Positions 1 to 8,150 of a stretch of DNA of 64,000 nt are shown piece after piece. The stretch lies in NCBI RefSeq assembly GCF_007992175.1, contig NZ_BJZT01000043.1:1-64000 (forward strand), written 5' to 3'. A program made the translations under genes and the position numbers. Source of the stretch: Methylobacterium haplocladii (lineage in GTDB: Bacteria > Pseudomonadota > Alphaproteobacteria > Rhizobiales > Beijerinckiaceae). The first letter of the stretch is position 1. Every line of letters begins with the position of its first letter. The notes under the pieces were generated by a model. It saw only the letters and a list, made by a program, of their open reading frames with translations, had not been told where the DNA came from and did no database searches.

Positions 1-2
1 AA

Positions 3-383
3 CTAGCCGTCGTCGCCCTCTTCAATCTCCTCGGAGACCTGTCGGCGGCAGCCCCATTCCGCGAGCACGGCATTCAGGTCGTCGAGAACGAAATGCCGGG
101 CGCTGTCGCGGTCGTAATCCTCCGCGAGCAGTGCGTCGTAATCCGTGAAGACATGGCGGGCATAGGCGACGAGGGCGAGCCATGCCGCAGTCTCCGGCGC
201 GGCCCCGTGCAGGCCCGGGCTCGACAGGGCGCGCTCCAAAGCGGCCTCGGCCTCGAAATCCGGAAGACGGGGCGCCAGCCGGGCCAGGGCGCCGGCGATG
301 GCCTCTCGCCGGTTGCGCGGCACGCCGGCCGTGTTCTGCGCGCTACTCATCGCAGTATTCGTCCCGTGTGGCCCCGTCGGCAT
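3..383 (-). CDS. DUF2293 domain protein
   Basis: This 126-residue protein has no signal peptide or membrane segment. The C-terminal half carries VAYARHVFTDYDALL followed by a charged helix with ARHFV and LAEWG. This is the arrangement I associate with DUF2293, in which an R-H-x-x-TDYD core is followed by an AR helix and a terminal tryptophan. The function of the family is not established. The stop codon lies at the very edge of the window, so the gene is complete but its downstream context is not visible. The next gene to the right is divergent. Confidence 0.7.
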   Translation of the reverse strand: MPTGPHGTNTAMSSAQNTAGVPRNRREAIAGALARLAPRLPDFEAEAALERALSSPGLHGAAPETAAWLALVAYARHVFTDYDALLAEDYDRDSARHFVLDDLNAVLAEWGCRRQVSEEIEEGDDG

Positions 384-490
384 GTCCGGTCCAGCTTGCG
401 ACCGGCCGGCCCCGATGTCACTCTCGGATCATCGGATGCCGGCACCGCCGATGACGCGGCTGCCGTGCGTCACCTCTCGGAAACGATGTC

Positions 491-772
491 ATGCGCCGCC
501 ATCTCGGAGCATCCTCACTGATCCTCGCCGCATCCGTGTTCGCACTGCCCGCTCTGGCACAGACGGTTCCAGGCCCCGTGGTGCCGCCGTCGCCAAGCCC
601 CAGTCGCAACATCGCGCCCACCGGCCGGGTCATGCCGCCTGCCAATCCCGGCGCCCTGAAGCCCTCCGTCGCCGAAGAGATGTCGAAGGCGCAGAAGGCT
701 GCCGACACCCGCAACAAGGCCTGGGACTCGAAGATGCGCAAGACCATGGGGTCGATCTGCTCGGGCTGCTGA
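491..772 (+). CDS. small exported protein
   Basis: The 93-residue product begins with MRR, then a hydrophobic stretch ending LPALAQ, a typical Sec signal peptide cleaved after ALA around residue 23. The mature part is Pro/Ser rich and then charged (EEMSKAQKAADTRNK), and it ends in CSGC. I do not recognise a family. The paired cysteines at the extreme C terminus could form a disulfide or bind metal in the periplasm, but that is inference. The ABC ATPase gene starts 13 bases downstream on the same strand, so the two may be co-transcribed. Confidence 0.6.
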   Translation: MRRHLGASSLILAASVFALPALAQTVPGPVVPPSPSPSRNIAPTGRVMPPANPGALKPSVAEEMSKAQKAADTRNKAWDSKMRKTMGSICSGC

Positions 773-785
773 TCGTGCCTCGCGC

Positions 786-1757
786 GTGATCCGCTTCGAG
801 GGCGTCTCGAAGCGCTTCGCCGGCACCGCGCGCCCGGCGGTCGACCATCTCGACCTCACGGTGCCCGAGGGCACCACCTGCGTGCTGCTCGGCCCCTCCG
901 GCTGCGGCAAATCCACGACCCTGCGCATGGTCAACCGGCTGATCGAGCCTGATTCTGGCCGGGTGCTCGTGAATGGCCGGGACGTGGTCGACGTCGATCC
1001 GGTGACCCTGCGCCGCGGCATCGGCTACGTGCTGCAGGGGATCGGCCTGTTTCCCCACCGCACCGTCGCCCAGAACGTCGCGACCGTACCCGAACTTTTG
1101 GGCTGGCCACGCAAGCGCATCAGCGAGCGGGTCGACGCCATGCTCGATCTCGTCGGGCTCGATCCCGGTGAGTACCGCGACAGACGCCCGGACGCGCTGT
1201 CCGGCGGCCAGCGCCAGCGCGTCGGCGTCGCCCGCGCGCTGGCCGCCGATCCGCCGGTGCTGCTGATGGACGAGCCGTTCGGCGCCGTCGATCCGGTGGC
1301 GCGAGGCCGCCTTCAGAGCGAGATCGGTGCGATCCTCGCCCGGCTCGGCAAGACGGTGATGATCGTCACGCACGATCTCGCCGAGGGCCTGCTGATGGGC
1401 GACCGGATCGTGCTGATGCGCGACGGCGCCATCGCCCAATCCGATACGCCGGAGCGGTTTCTGGCCAAACCCGCCGACGCTTTCGTGGCCGACTTCATCG
1501 GCGACGACCGCATCCTGCGCCGCCTCGCCCTTGTCGCGGCGTCCGATGTCGCCGAGGCGGGCTTCGAGACTGATGCGGCGCGGGTGAGCGCCGACCTTTC
1601 GCTGCGGGATGCCCTCGGGCTGATGCTCGCCACCGGTGCGACGCGGCTCGCGCTCGACGGCGACGGCCCGCCGCGGCTGCTCACCCTCGACGCGATCCGG
1701 GCGGCGGCGCGGGAGGGGGCCGAGGGCTCGGTCGTCGCAGGATCCGGGGGAGTCTGA
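786..1757 (+). CDS. OpuCA-like ABC transporter ATPase
   Basis: This is the cytoplasmic ATP-binding subunit of a quaternary-amine or glycine-betaine type importer. Walker A is GPSGCGKS at residues 36-43. The signature LSGGQRQR is near 138, and Walker B LLMDEPFGAVD near 160 is followed by the switch histidine in IVTHD. The order of motifs and the sequence QGIGLFPHRTV match the OpuCA/ProV group. After the ATPase core, residues 235-310 look like a reduced CBS-type regulatory domain. The start is GTG. No permease or binding-protein gene adjoins it: the next gene is convergent. Its partners must therefore lie elsewhere or be absent. Substrate specificity is inferred only. Confidence 0.85.
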   Translation: MIRFEGVSKRFAGTARPAVDHLDLTVPEGTTCVLLGPSGCGKSTTLRMVNRLIEPDSGRVLVNGRDVVDVDPVTLRRGIGYVLQGIGLFPHRTVAQNVATVPELLGWPRKRISERVDAMLDLVGLDPGEYRDRRPDALSGGQRQRVGVARALAADPPVLLMDEPFGAVDPVARGRLQSEIGAILARLGKTVMIVTHDLAEGLLMGDRIVLMRDGAIAQSDTPERFLAKPADAFVADFIGDDRILRRLALVAASDVAEAGFETDAARVSADLSLRDALGLMLATGATRLALDGDGPPRLLTLDAIRAAAREGAEGSVVAGSGGV

Positions 1758-1764
1758 GCAGTCC

Positions 1765-2223
1765 TCAGCCGGCGATGCTGGGGTCCTTCTTGCACGCGGC
1801 GCGGATGATGCCGGACAAGCCGGCTTCGGCGACCGCCTCGGCCGCATCGGAGGGCGAGAACCAATAGCCCTCGCGCTGATCCTTCTCCGGCCACGCCTTG
1901 AGCTGCTTGCGCACCTCCAGCGGAAACACCTTGACCTGACAGAGCACGGAATCACGGCTCTTGAGGCGCTTGTCGTAGAGGTAGAAACCGAGCGGACGCT
2001 TGCCGATATGGCCCACGAGTCCGGCCTCTTCGTAGGCTTCGCGGGCGGCGGCCTCGTAGGGCTTGCGGCCCTTCATCGGCCAACCTTTCGGTATGACCCA
2101 GCGCCGGCTTTCGCGCGACGTGATCAGGAAGATCAGGAATCCGCCCTCGGGCGTGCGTCGGAACGGAAGCGCGCCGACCTGCCGCCGCGGTTCGGAAACC
2201 ATGTCCATCGGGCTCGACGTCAT
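1765..2223 (-). CDS. Nudix hydrolase, DIPP-like
   Basis: This 152-residue Nudix-fold protein carries the box variant GWPMKGRKPYEAAAREAYEE followed by AGL. The metal-binding REAYEEAG core is intact, but the first Glu of the canonical GX5E part is Arg. That variant is common in proteobacterial relatives of diadenosine or diphosphoinositol polyphosphate hydrolases, which also have the PKGWP motif seen here. The likely reaction is hydrolysis of a nucleoside diphosphate-linked or polyphosphate substrate in the cytoplasm. The exact substrate cannot be read from the sequence. The gene is convergent with the ABC ATPase gene, 7 bases away. An alternative start, MDMVSE, lies five codons in. Confidence 0.85.
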   Translation of the reverse strand: MTSSPMDMVSEPRRQVGALPFRRTPEGGFLIFLITSRESRRWVIPKGWPMKGRKPYEAAAREAYEEAGLVGHIGKRPLGFYLYDKRLKSRDSVLCQVKVFPLEVRKQLKAWPEKDQREGYWFSPSDAAEAVAEAGLSGIIRAACKKDPSIAG

Positions 2224-2480
2224 GCCGGGCCGCGGCTGATCAGCCGTCGCGGCTCGGCTTCCCTCGGAGCGGGTCGGGGCATCGCGGATGTCACGGCGCG
2301 TTCACTATCCGATGCCGGCGCGGGCGCTCAAGGCGAAAGTTATCTGGCAAAGCATTTCCGATGCGCACGGATCGACCATGATGGCCACCAACGCGACGAG
2401 CCGGTGACGGTTCGGGCGTCGTCGGCCAATTCGCGACCGACCGATCGCGCCGGTGCAGCGTGGCCAACGGTTCGGCCTGC

Positions 2481-2957
2481 TCAGGGAGCGGTGCTGAGAT
2501 TCTCGATCAGCGCATTGAGATCGGCGCGCATGGCCTGGATCTCCGGCTCCGACATATGGAGCTGGCACATCACGGATTGACGGACTGAGACGGCTTCGGC
2601 GCGGAGGTCTCGTCCGTTCGGCGTCAAGGCGATCTCGACCTCGCGCTCGTCCGAGCGGCGGCGGTTGCGCACGACGAGACCCGCGGTCTCCAGGCGCTTC
2701 AGCACCGGCGTCAGCGTCCCGGAATCGAGCCGCAGCCGCCGGCCGATCTCCGATACCGTCACGCCGTCCGTTTCCCAGAGCACGAGCAGCACGAGATATT
2801 GCGGATAGGTGAGACCCATCCGCTCCAGCATCGGCCGATAGGACTTGGTCATGCGGTGGGCCGCTGCATACAGGGCGTAGCAGAGCTGGTTGTCCAGCAG
2901 GAGGGGATCGCGGAGAATTCCAGCCTGCTCGGTCGGCGCGTTCACCATACTCACCAT
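2481..2957 (-). CDS. ohrR: OhrR-type MarR regulator
   Basis: This is a winged-helix peroxide sensor. The N-terminal DNQLCYALYAA places the peroxidatic cysteine at residue 26. It is followed by YRPMLERMGLTYPQYL and the recognition region RLDSGTLTPVLKRLE, all hallmark OhrR segments. A second cysteine at residue 131 (SVMCQLH) lies 105 residues after the first. This is the spacing of the two-cysteine OhrR class, in which oxidation by organic hydroperoxide produces an intersubunit disulfide and releases DNA. The usual partner, the ohr organic hydroperoxide reductase, is not in this window. The 221 bases upstream would hold the operator, but I see no convincing palindrome there. Confidence 0.9.
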   Translation of the reverse strand: MVSMVNAPTEQAGILRDPLLLDNQLCYALYAAAHRMTKSYRPMLERMGLTYPQYLVLLVLWETDGVTVSEIGRRLRLDSGTLTPVLKRLETAGLVVRNRRRSDEREVEIALTPNGRDLRAEAVSVRQSVMCQLHMSEPEIQAMRADLNALIENLSTAP

Positions 2958-3178
2958 GCCGTTGGACCCCCTGCCCTCGCCCGGTGGTGCAACGGGGGCG
3001 AGCGCCGATCCCTATAAGAACTCTGCCGCATCGCAATCATAGCACGATAGCGGATGGGAGACCGTGAGATCCATGCACAAATCTCCCGAGAATATTTTCG
3101 TAATCACGCCAGGATGTCCTGTCGATGCGTCGCTCTGTCCTCATCGCAGCGGGGCATCGCAACCGCGCCGGATCCGCG

Positions 3179-3502
3179 TCAGGGCGCATTCGTCGGCGCG
3201 GAGGGTCTCGTCGGCAGCTTCGGCCCGAGCCCGCCATCGCGACCGTGGCATTCGTCGAGGATCGGAGCGAGGGTCTCAGCGATCGCCGTGGCGATCTCGG
3301 TCGATGCCGCACCCTCCGATTGCTGGCTGTCGATGCGATGGAGCGTACCCGCGATCTGCGTCTCGATCCTGTCGAACAGCGTCGCGGCCGTATCCGGATC
3401 GCGCTTCGCCAGGACCGAAGCGATGGCACCGTAGGCTTCCTTCAGCATGTAGAAGCTCAAGCGCTCGACGGCCCGCTCGTCGTCCTGGGTCAGATCGCGC
3501 AT
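3179..3502 (-). CDS. hypothetical small protein
   Basis: The 107-residue soluble protein is mostly helical in its first 50 residues (ERLSFYMLKEAYGAIASVLA). It then has a DPDTAATLFDRIETQI segment and a Pro-rich tail. I recognise no family. Support is its codon-like composition, a start (MRDLTQDDE) at a plausible distance from upstream DNA, and the lack of a competing gene on the other strand. It lies between ohrR and the tRNA-Lys gene, all on the same strand but too far apart to call an operon. Confidence 0.55.
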   Translation of the reverse strand: MRDLTQDDERAVERLSFYMLKEAYGAIASVLAKRDPDTAATLFDRIETQIAGTLHRIDSQQSEGAASTEIATAIAETLAPILDECHGRDGGLGPKLPTRPSAPTNAP

Positions 3503-3835
3503 GCACGTCCCCTTGGGATTGAGCGAATTGACGTCGCGTTAGCCGCGCTCACGTTGTCGAGGCAGGGAACGAATGCCCATCGAAATCCGGTGCCGCGCCA
3601 CGGCTTAGGCGCAACGGCCGCCTCCGGTTATGGCGCTGCGGCGGGATCGCTCGGACGCGGGCAGTCCCCAACGGACGCGACAGTATCAGTCAGAACGGAC
3701 CCGAACGGACAGCAACGGCAAAGAGATGCCCAGCAGTGCATAGAGATTATCGGTAAACAGAAATTCTGGCGAAAGTTCTACCAAGCGACGCGCCATGGGG
3801 GGCACGCCAGCGATCAGCAGACTGTAATGAAGGAT
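3503..3835. other. intergenic, no gene seen
   Basis: I see no convincing reading frame in this stretch. Bases nearest the tRNA gene become more AT-rich (around 3735-3785). One reading frame that overlaps the tRNA gene is an artefact of the tRNA sequence. Confidence 0.6.
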
Positions 3836-3911
<76 letters not shown>

Positions 3912-4012
3912 ATCGCTTTGCAGCGACGCCGTGGGGGTCACCAGTCCCCCGCGAGTGAGGGGCTGATAGCAATGCCGCCGGAGGCTGTCCACCCCCGACG
4001 GCCGAGTTTTCT

Positions 4013-5569
4013 TCACACCGTCGCGGCGTGCTGTGCATGCAGGCGCACGGAGGTCGCCGAGAGCTTGTTCAATGCCGAGAGATAGGCTTTGGCAGAGGCC
4101 ACCAGGGTGTCGGGATCGGCGCCGCGGGCGGTCATCGAGCGCTCGCCGGCCTTGAGGCGCACGGAGACCTCCGCCTGCGCATCGGTGCCCTGCGTGACCG
4201 CGTGGACCTGATAGAGCTCGAGCACGGCGTCGTGCGGCACCAGCGCGTGGATCGCGTTGAAGACCGCGTCGACCGGGCCGTTGCCGTCGGCCTCTTCCGT
4301 GAAGAAGCGCCCGTCCATCTCGATCTTGAGCGTTGCCCGCTGCGGACCGCGGGTGCCGGCGACTACCGAGAGCGAGACGAGGCGGATGCGGTCGTGGGCG
4401 GTGGCGAGGTTCTCGTCCACCAGCGCCTCGATGTCCTCGTCGTAGACGTGCTTCTTACGGTCGGCGAGCGCCTTGAAGCGTTCGAACACGTCCTGCAACT
4501 GGTTGTCGGACAACGACAGCCCCAACTCGGTCAGCTTCGAGCGGAAGGCGGCGCGGCCGGAATGCTTGCCCATCACCAGCGAGGTCTTGGTCAGGCCGAC
4601 GGAGGCCGGCGTCATGATCTCGTAGGTCTCGGAATGCTTGAGCATGCCATCCTGGTGGATGCCGCTCTCGTGCGCGAAGGCGTTCCGGCCGACGATGGCC
4701 TTGTTGTACTGCACCGGGAAATTGGTGGCGTGGCTGACGAGTTTCGAGGCACGTGTCAGCATCGTGGTGTCGATGCCGGTCTCGAATGGCATCACGTCGC
4801 CGCGGGTGCGCAAGGCCATCACGACCTCTTCGAGAGCCGCATTGCCGGCCCGCTCGCCGATGCCGTTGACGGTGCACTCGACCTGCCGGGCGCCCCCCTC
4901 GATGCCGGCCAGCGAGTTCGCCACCGCGAGACCGATGTCGTTGTGGCAATGCGTCGAGAAGATCGCCTTGTCGGCATTCGGGACGCGCTCGCGCACCTGC
5001 CGGAACATGGTGCGATACTCGTCCGGCGTGGCGTAGCCGACGGTGTCGGGCAGGTTGATCGTGGTGGCGCCCATGCGGATCGCCGCCTCGACGCAGCGGC
5101 AGAGGTAGTCGATGCCGGTGCGGGTCGCGTCCATCGCCGACCATTCGACGTCCTCGACGAGGTCGCGGGCCTGTGCCACCGTCTTGAGGATGATCTCGAT
5201 CACCTCGTCCTCGGTCTTGCGCATCTGGTAGGCGAGATGGATCGGCGAGGTCGAGACGAAGGTGTGGATTCGTCCCCGCGCTGCGTGGCGAACGGCCTCG
5301 CCGGCCCTCGCGATGTCGGCCGGGATGGCGCGGGCGAGGCCGGCCACGGTGGCGCGCTTGGTGCGCCGCGCGATCTCGGAGACGGCCTCGAAATCGCCGT
5401 TCGAGGCGATCGGAAAACCGGCCTCGATGATGTCGACGCCCATCGCGTCGAGCAGCTCGGCCACCGCGAGTTTCTCGTCGAGGGTCATGGTCGCGCCGGG
5501 GCACTGCTCGCCGTCGCGCAGCGTCGTGTCGAAGATGACGACGCGGTCCTTCTCGGAATTGCTGGTCAT
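4013..5569 (-). CDS. leuA: 2-isopropylmalate synthase
   Basis: LeuA condenses acetyl-CoA with 2-oxoisovalerate in the first committed step of leucine synthesis. The N-terminal TIM barrel begins with DTTLRDGEQCPG (residues 14-25), which supplies the metal-binding Asp and the catalytic Arg. The metal-ligand motif STHCHNDIGLAVANS and the segment NGIGERAGN follow. The C-terminal region from about residue 395 is the regulatory domain that binds leucine (EALVDENLA, then a repeated beta-alpha fold). The length of 518 residues is normal for the short bacterial form. The upstream leader may mediate leucine control. The gene is monocistronic here, with no leuBCD nearby. Confidence 0.97.
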   Translation of the reverse strand: MTSNSEKDRVVIFDTTLRDGEQCPGATMTLDEKLAVAELLDAMGVDIIEAGFPIASNGDFEAVSEIARRTKRATVAGLARAIPADIARAGEAVRHAARGRIHTFVSTSPIHLAYQMRKTEDEVIEIILKTVAQARDLVEDVEWSAMDATRTGIDYLCRCVEAAIRMGATTINLPDTVGYATPDEYRTMFRQVRERVPNADKAIFSTHCHNDIGLAVANSLAGIEGGARQVECTVNGIGERAGNAALEEVVMALRTRGDVMPFETGIDTTMLTRASKLVSHATNFPVQYNKAIVGRNAFAHESGIHQDGMLKHSETYEIMTPASVGLTKTSLVMGKHSGRAAFRSKLTELGLSLSDNQLQDVFERFKALADRKKHVYDEDIEALVDENLATAHDRIRLVSLSVVAGTRGPQRATLKIEMDGRFFTEEADGNGPVDAVFNAIHALVPHDAVLELYQVHAVTQGTDAQAEVSVRLKAGERSMTARGADPDTLVASAKAYLSALNKLSATSVRLHAQHAATV

Positions 5570-5648
5570 GTCGTTTCTGCCTTCTCACGATGCGCGTCCC
5601 CATCGCTGGAGAGGCACCGAAACCCGGGATCGGTTGTCCGAAGCGCGT

Positions 5649-5691
5649 CCCCTGAAGGCCCAGGCGGCCACGCCCGGACGGCCCTCAGGGG
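5649..5691 (-). promoter_or_regulatory. leuA leader hairpin
   Basis: In the leuA leader RNA, CCCCUGAGGGCC (5691 to 5680) pairs over 12 bp, with one G-U, to GGCCUUCAGGGG (5660 to 5649) across a 19-base loop. The stop codon of the leucine-rich leader peptide lies inside the 5' arm, so the position of a ribosome on the leader would decide whether this stem forms. No U-tract follows, so it is not a classical terminator itself. It could be the pause or protector stem of an attenuator, or act on translation. The 10-mer GGGGACGCGC just after the stem recurs nearer to leuA. Confidence 0.5.
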
Positions 5692-5792
5692 CGGGTAAGG
5701 AGAAGGCCTGCGAGAAGAAGCGTTTCGGCGCGCGCGCTCGGCGCCGCGGAAGCGGCGTCCGGCATCGTCAGCGCTGAGCCGGCGAAAGCCAC
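5685..5792 (-). CDS. candidate leucine leader peptide of leuA
   Basis: The short frame ends LLLAGLLLTRP and then TGA, with six Leu codons in eight positions (CTT CTT CTC GCA GGC CTT CTC CTT). Four of these are CTT, which is uncommon in such GC-rich genes. The coordinates given use a GTG start nine bases after GAGGAG (5802-5807), which gives 35 residues. An ATG at 5765 would give 26. The position just before leuA and the overlap of its stop with a strong hairpin fit ribosome-mediated attenuation as known for leu operons of other proteobacteria. The assignment is inference and expression is untested. Confidence 0.5.
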   Translation of the reverse strand: MAFAGSALTMPDAASAAPSARAETLLLAGLLLTRP

Positions 5793-6024
5793 GGCTCGGT
5801 TCTCCTCGAGGGGGGCAAATCGGCATGTCGCCGATCCCTGAGCGACGTGTCTAGCTTCGGCGCCGCGGCCTGACAAGCGCGCTGCCGCTGCCGAGTGATG
5901 CGTGCCGGCCGCATCCTCCGGAAAAGTCATATCGTGCGGACCGCCCGCGATTGACCGTGTGCTCGCCGCGGCTCAGCTTCCCGCACCGTTCGTTCCGCGT
6001 CCTCGCTGTTCCGGAGACGTTTCC

Positions 6025-6375
6025 ATGTCCATCCGCAATCCCGGCCTCGCCCTCGCCGCCCTCCTGGCCGCCGCCTCGCTTGGCGCCTGCAACAGCCTGT
6101 CGAGCGTGCCCGGACCGACCGCCGCAGCGGCGCTTCCTGCCGAGCCGGCCGCGCCCGTCGTCGCAGACCTGCCCAAGGGCAGCGGCTGCGGCCCGACCAT
6201 CGCCCACACCCAGTCTCTCGTCGCGAGCGACATCGCCACCGAGAACCTGAACGCTGCCGTCGGCAAGCGCTTCAGCGCCGACCTCGACGCCGCTGCAACC
6301 GCCTGCTCTGCCGGACGGAGCGCCGATGGGCTCCGGTTGCTCGCCGCGGCGAAGGCGCGCTACGGCTATCGCTAG
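6025..6375 (+). CDS. small lipoprotein
   Basis: The 116-residue product has a signal peptide of MSIRNP plus an Ala/Leu core that ends in the lipobox LGAC, with the lipidated Cys at residue 22. The mature part begins with a Pro/Ala-rich linker and then carries SGCGPTIAHT and a helical TACSAGRSADGLRLL segment. Two further cysteines probably form a disulfide. I know of no assigned function. CCGGAG lies eight bases before the ATG and supports this start rather than the longer open frame. The following TAXI gene is on the same strand 79 bases away. Confidence 0.7.
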   Translation: MSIRNPGLALAALLAAASLGACNSLSSVPGPTAAAALPAEPAAPVVADLPKGSGCGPTIAHTQSLVASDIATENLNAAVGKRFSADLDAAATACSAGRSADGLRLLAAAKARYGYR

Positions 6376-6454
6376 CCGGCGTAGCGTGCTCGCCCCGCAT
6401 CAGAGGCTCGGTCGCCGGACGACGATCGATCGTTCCGCAAGCGCTGGGTCGACG

Positions 6455-7411
6455 ATGTCGAAACGCCTCACGTCCGTCATGCTCTGCGCTCTGGCGATGC
6501 TGTCGACGGCGCAGGCGCAATCGACCGCAGCCGCGCTTCAGGTCGTGCTCGGGACGGCGACGCCCGGAGGCGGATTTCCGGCTTACGGCGAGGCGCTCGC
6601 CGCCGCGATCCACGAGGCCGATCCAACGCTCACGATCACCCTGCGCACCACCAAGGGATCAACGGAAAACCTCGTTCTGCTCAAGGAGGGCAAGCTCGAT
6701 CTCGCCCTCGTCCAGGGCGAGTACGCCTACGACGCCTTGGCGGAACAGGCCGCGGATGGCCCGAAACCGACGATTGTCGCGCCGGTGGATACGACGCCGG
6801 GGCTGTTCGTGGTCCCGGCCTCCAGTCCGATCCGGAGCGTCTCGGACCTGCGCGGCAGGAGCGTGGCCCTGGGGACGCGCGCGTCCGGTCTCACGGTGAT
6901 GGGCCGCACCGTGCTCAAGGGGTCCGGCATCGATCCCGACCGCGACATCGCGCCGATCCTGCTGGATCGGGCCGGCGACGGGCCGCCGCTGGTTCTCGAA
7001 GGCAAGGCGGCAGCGCTCTGGGGCGGCAGCGTCGGCTGGCCGGGCTTCAAGACGATGGCCGATGCGCCGGGCGGCGCACGCTTTTTCGGGCCGGCCTCCG
7101 AGGCCGTCGCTGCCATCCTGTCGCTGCGCCCATCGCTCCGGCGTCTCACGGTGCCGGCCGGCGCGTTCAAGGGCCAGGATGCGGCGATCGAGACGGTGGG
7201 CTCCTGGAGCTTCGTCATGGGGAAGCCCGGCCTGGACGCGGCCATCGTCGCGCGCCTCCTTCGTGCGCTCGACCGAGGCAGGGCCACCCTGGCGCGGCTC
7301 TACGCGCAAGGGGGCGAGAGCGACCCGCGGAACCTTCCGTCGGCCACGAGGGTCGAGTGGCTGCACCCTGCCACGGTCGATTACCTCAGGGAGGTCGGTT
7401 CGATACCGTGA
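6455..7411 (+). CDS. TAXI-family solute-binding protein
   Basis: This is an exported type-2 periplasmic-binding fold protein of 318 residues. The signal peptide is MSKRLTSVMLCALAMLSTAQAQ. The mature protein opens with the TAXI-type VVLGTATPGGGFPAYGEALA. It continues with TTKGSTENLVLLKEGKLDLA, the usual ligand-site segment, and LRGRSVALGTRASG. Family members deliver ligands to TRAP transporters of the TAXI type. No TRAP membrane subunit gene is nearby, so the partner is elsewhere or the protein is an orphan. The ligand is unknown, although TAXI proteins often handle dicarboxylates or amino acids. Confidence 0.85.
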   Translation: MSKRLTSVMLCALAMLSTAQAQSTAAALQVVLGTATPGGGFPAYGEALAAAIHEADPTLTITLRTTKGSTENLVLLKEGKLDLALVQGEYAYDALAEQAADGPKPTIVAPVDTTPGLFVVPASSPIRSVSDLRGRSVALGTRASGLTVMGRTVLKGSGIDPDRDIAPILLDRAGDGPPLVLEGKAAALWGGSVGWPGFKTMADAPGGARFFGPASEAVAAILSLRPSLRRLTVPAGAFKGQDAAIETVGSWSFVMGKPGLDAAIVARLLRALDRGRATLARLYAQGGESDPRNLPSATRVEWLHPATVDYLREVGSIP

Positions 7412-7433
7412 CGCGACAGTAGCGTCCCGCGCG

Positions 7434-8150
7434 TCAGAAGGCCGATTCCAGGTAGCTGCGCACGAAGCCGGGCATCCGCTCGGGATCGATGTCCGACGCG
7501 CCGCGCGCGACGACCATGTGCGCGAGTTCCGGCTTGTCCTCTTGCGCGTGATAGGCCTCGATGCGTGCCAAGAGCTGGTCCGCGCCCAAGGCGAAGCGCA
7601 CCGGCCTCAGGAAGGCGAGTTGGCCCTCGCCGCGCATCAGCATCCACGGCGCATCCGCTGCACCGTCCGGCAGCGACAGTCCCGTCTCCTCGAAGAATTC
7701 CCGCGTCGCGCTGCCGGCGAGGTCGACGAGGCCGCCCGCGCGGACGTCGTCGCGGTCGGGCGTGCCGCAGGGAAAATAGACCTGACCGGCATTGGCGGTG
7801 TGCGGTCCCATCTGGCCCAGAAGGATCGCACCGTCCGCCGTTCGCGAGACGATCGCCGAGAAGGCGTTGAAGACGTTCGCGTCCGGCGAGCCGGCATCGC
7901 GAAACGCGATAAATCGCGAAAAGCGCGTCTCGAAGAACGCCACCTCGCAGGCATCGCCGCGGATCGTGCAGCCCTGGCTCAGCAGGACCGGCCCGTCGAA
8001 CATCGCCGGCCTCTCGGCGAGGCGCCGCTGCCAGTTGCGGTCGATGGCGTGCGCGTTGTCCCGCGCCCAGGCCCAGTCATGCGCGACGAGCCGGGCGGAG
8101 ACGGTGGCGAGCGGGGTGCGTGTGAAGCCGTGCGGCGCGTGCTCAGACAA
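7434..8150 (-). CDS. Nudix hydrolase domain protein
   Basis: The central part has GGLVDLAGSATREFFEETGL, a Nudix box with the REFFEETG metal-binding core. It is preceded by a beta-strand domain containing VSRTADGAILLGQMG and VYFPCGTPDRDD. The overall plan resembles the NUDT22-like group of uncharacterised nucleoside-diphosphate hydrolases. The start chosen is TTG at 8150, which overlaps the phzF stop codon (TTGTCTGA) and suggests translational coupling. The frame stays open to 8222, so a longer protein of 262 residues inside phzF is possible. The substrate is not predictable. Confidence 0.7.
   Translation of the reverse strand: MSEHAPHGFTRTPLATVSARLVAHDWAWARDNAHAIDRNWQRRLAERPAMFDGPVLLSQGCTIRGDACEVAFFETRFSRFIAFRDAGSPDANVFNAFSAIVSRTADGAILLGQMGPHTANAGQVYFPCGTPDRDDVRAGGLVDLAGSATREFFEETGLSLPDGAADAPWMLMRGEGQLAFLRPVRFALGADQLLARIEAYHAQEDKPELAHMVVARGASDIDPERMPGFVRSYLESAF

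Noticed and set aside
4028..5698. Long open frame opposite leuA
   Set aside because: It is the antisense shadow of leuA, caused by high third-position GC. leuA has unmistakable motifs.
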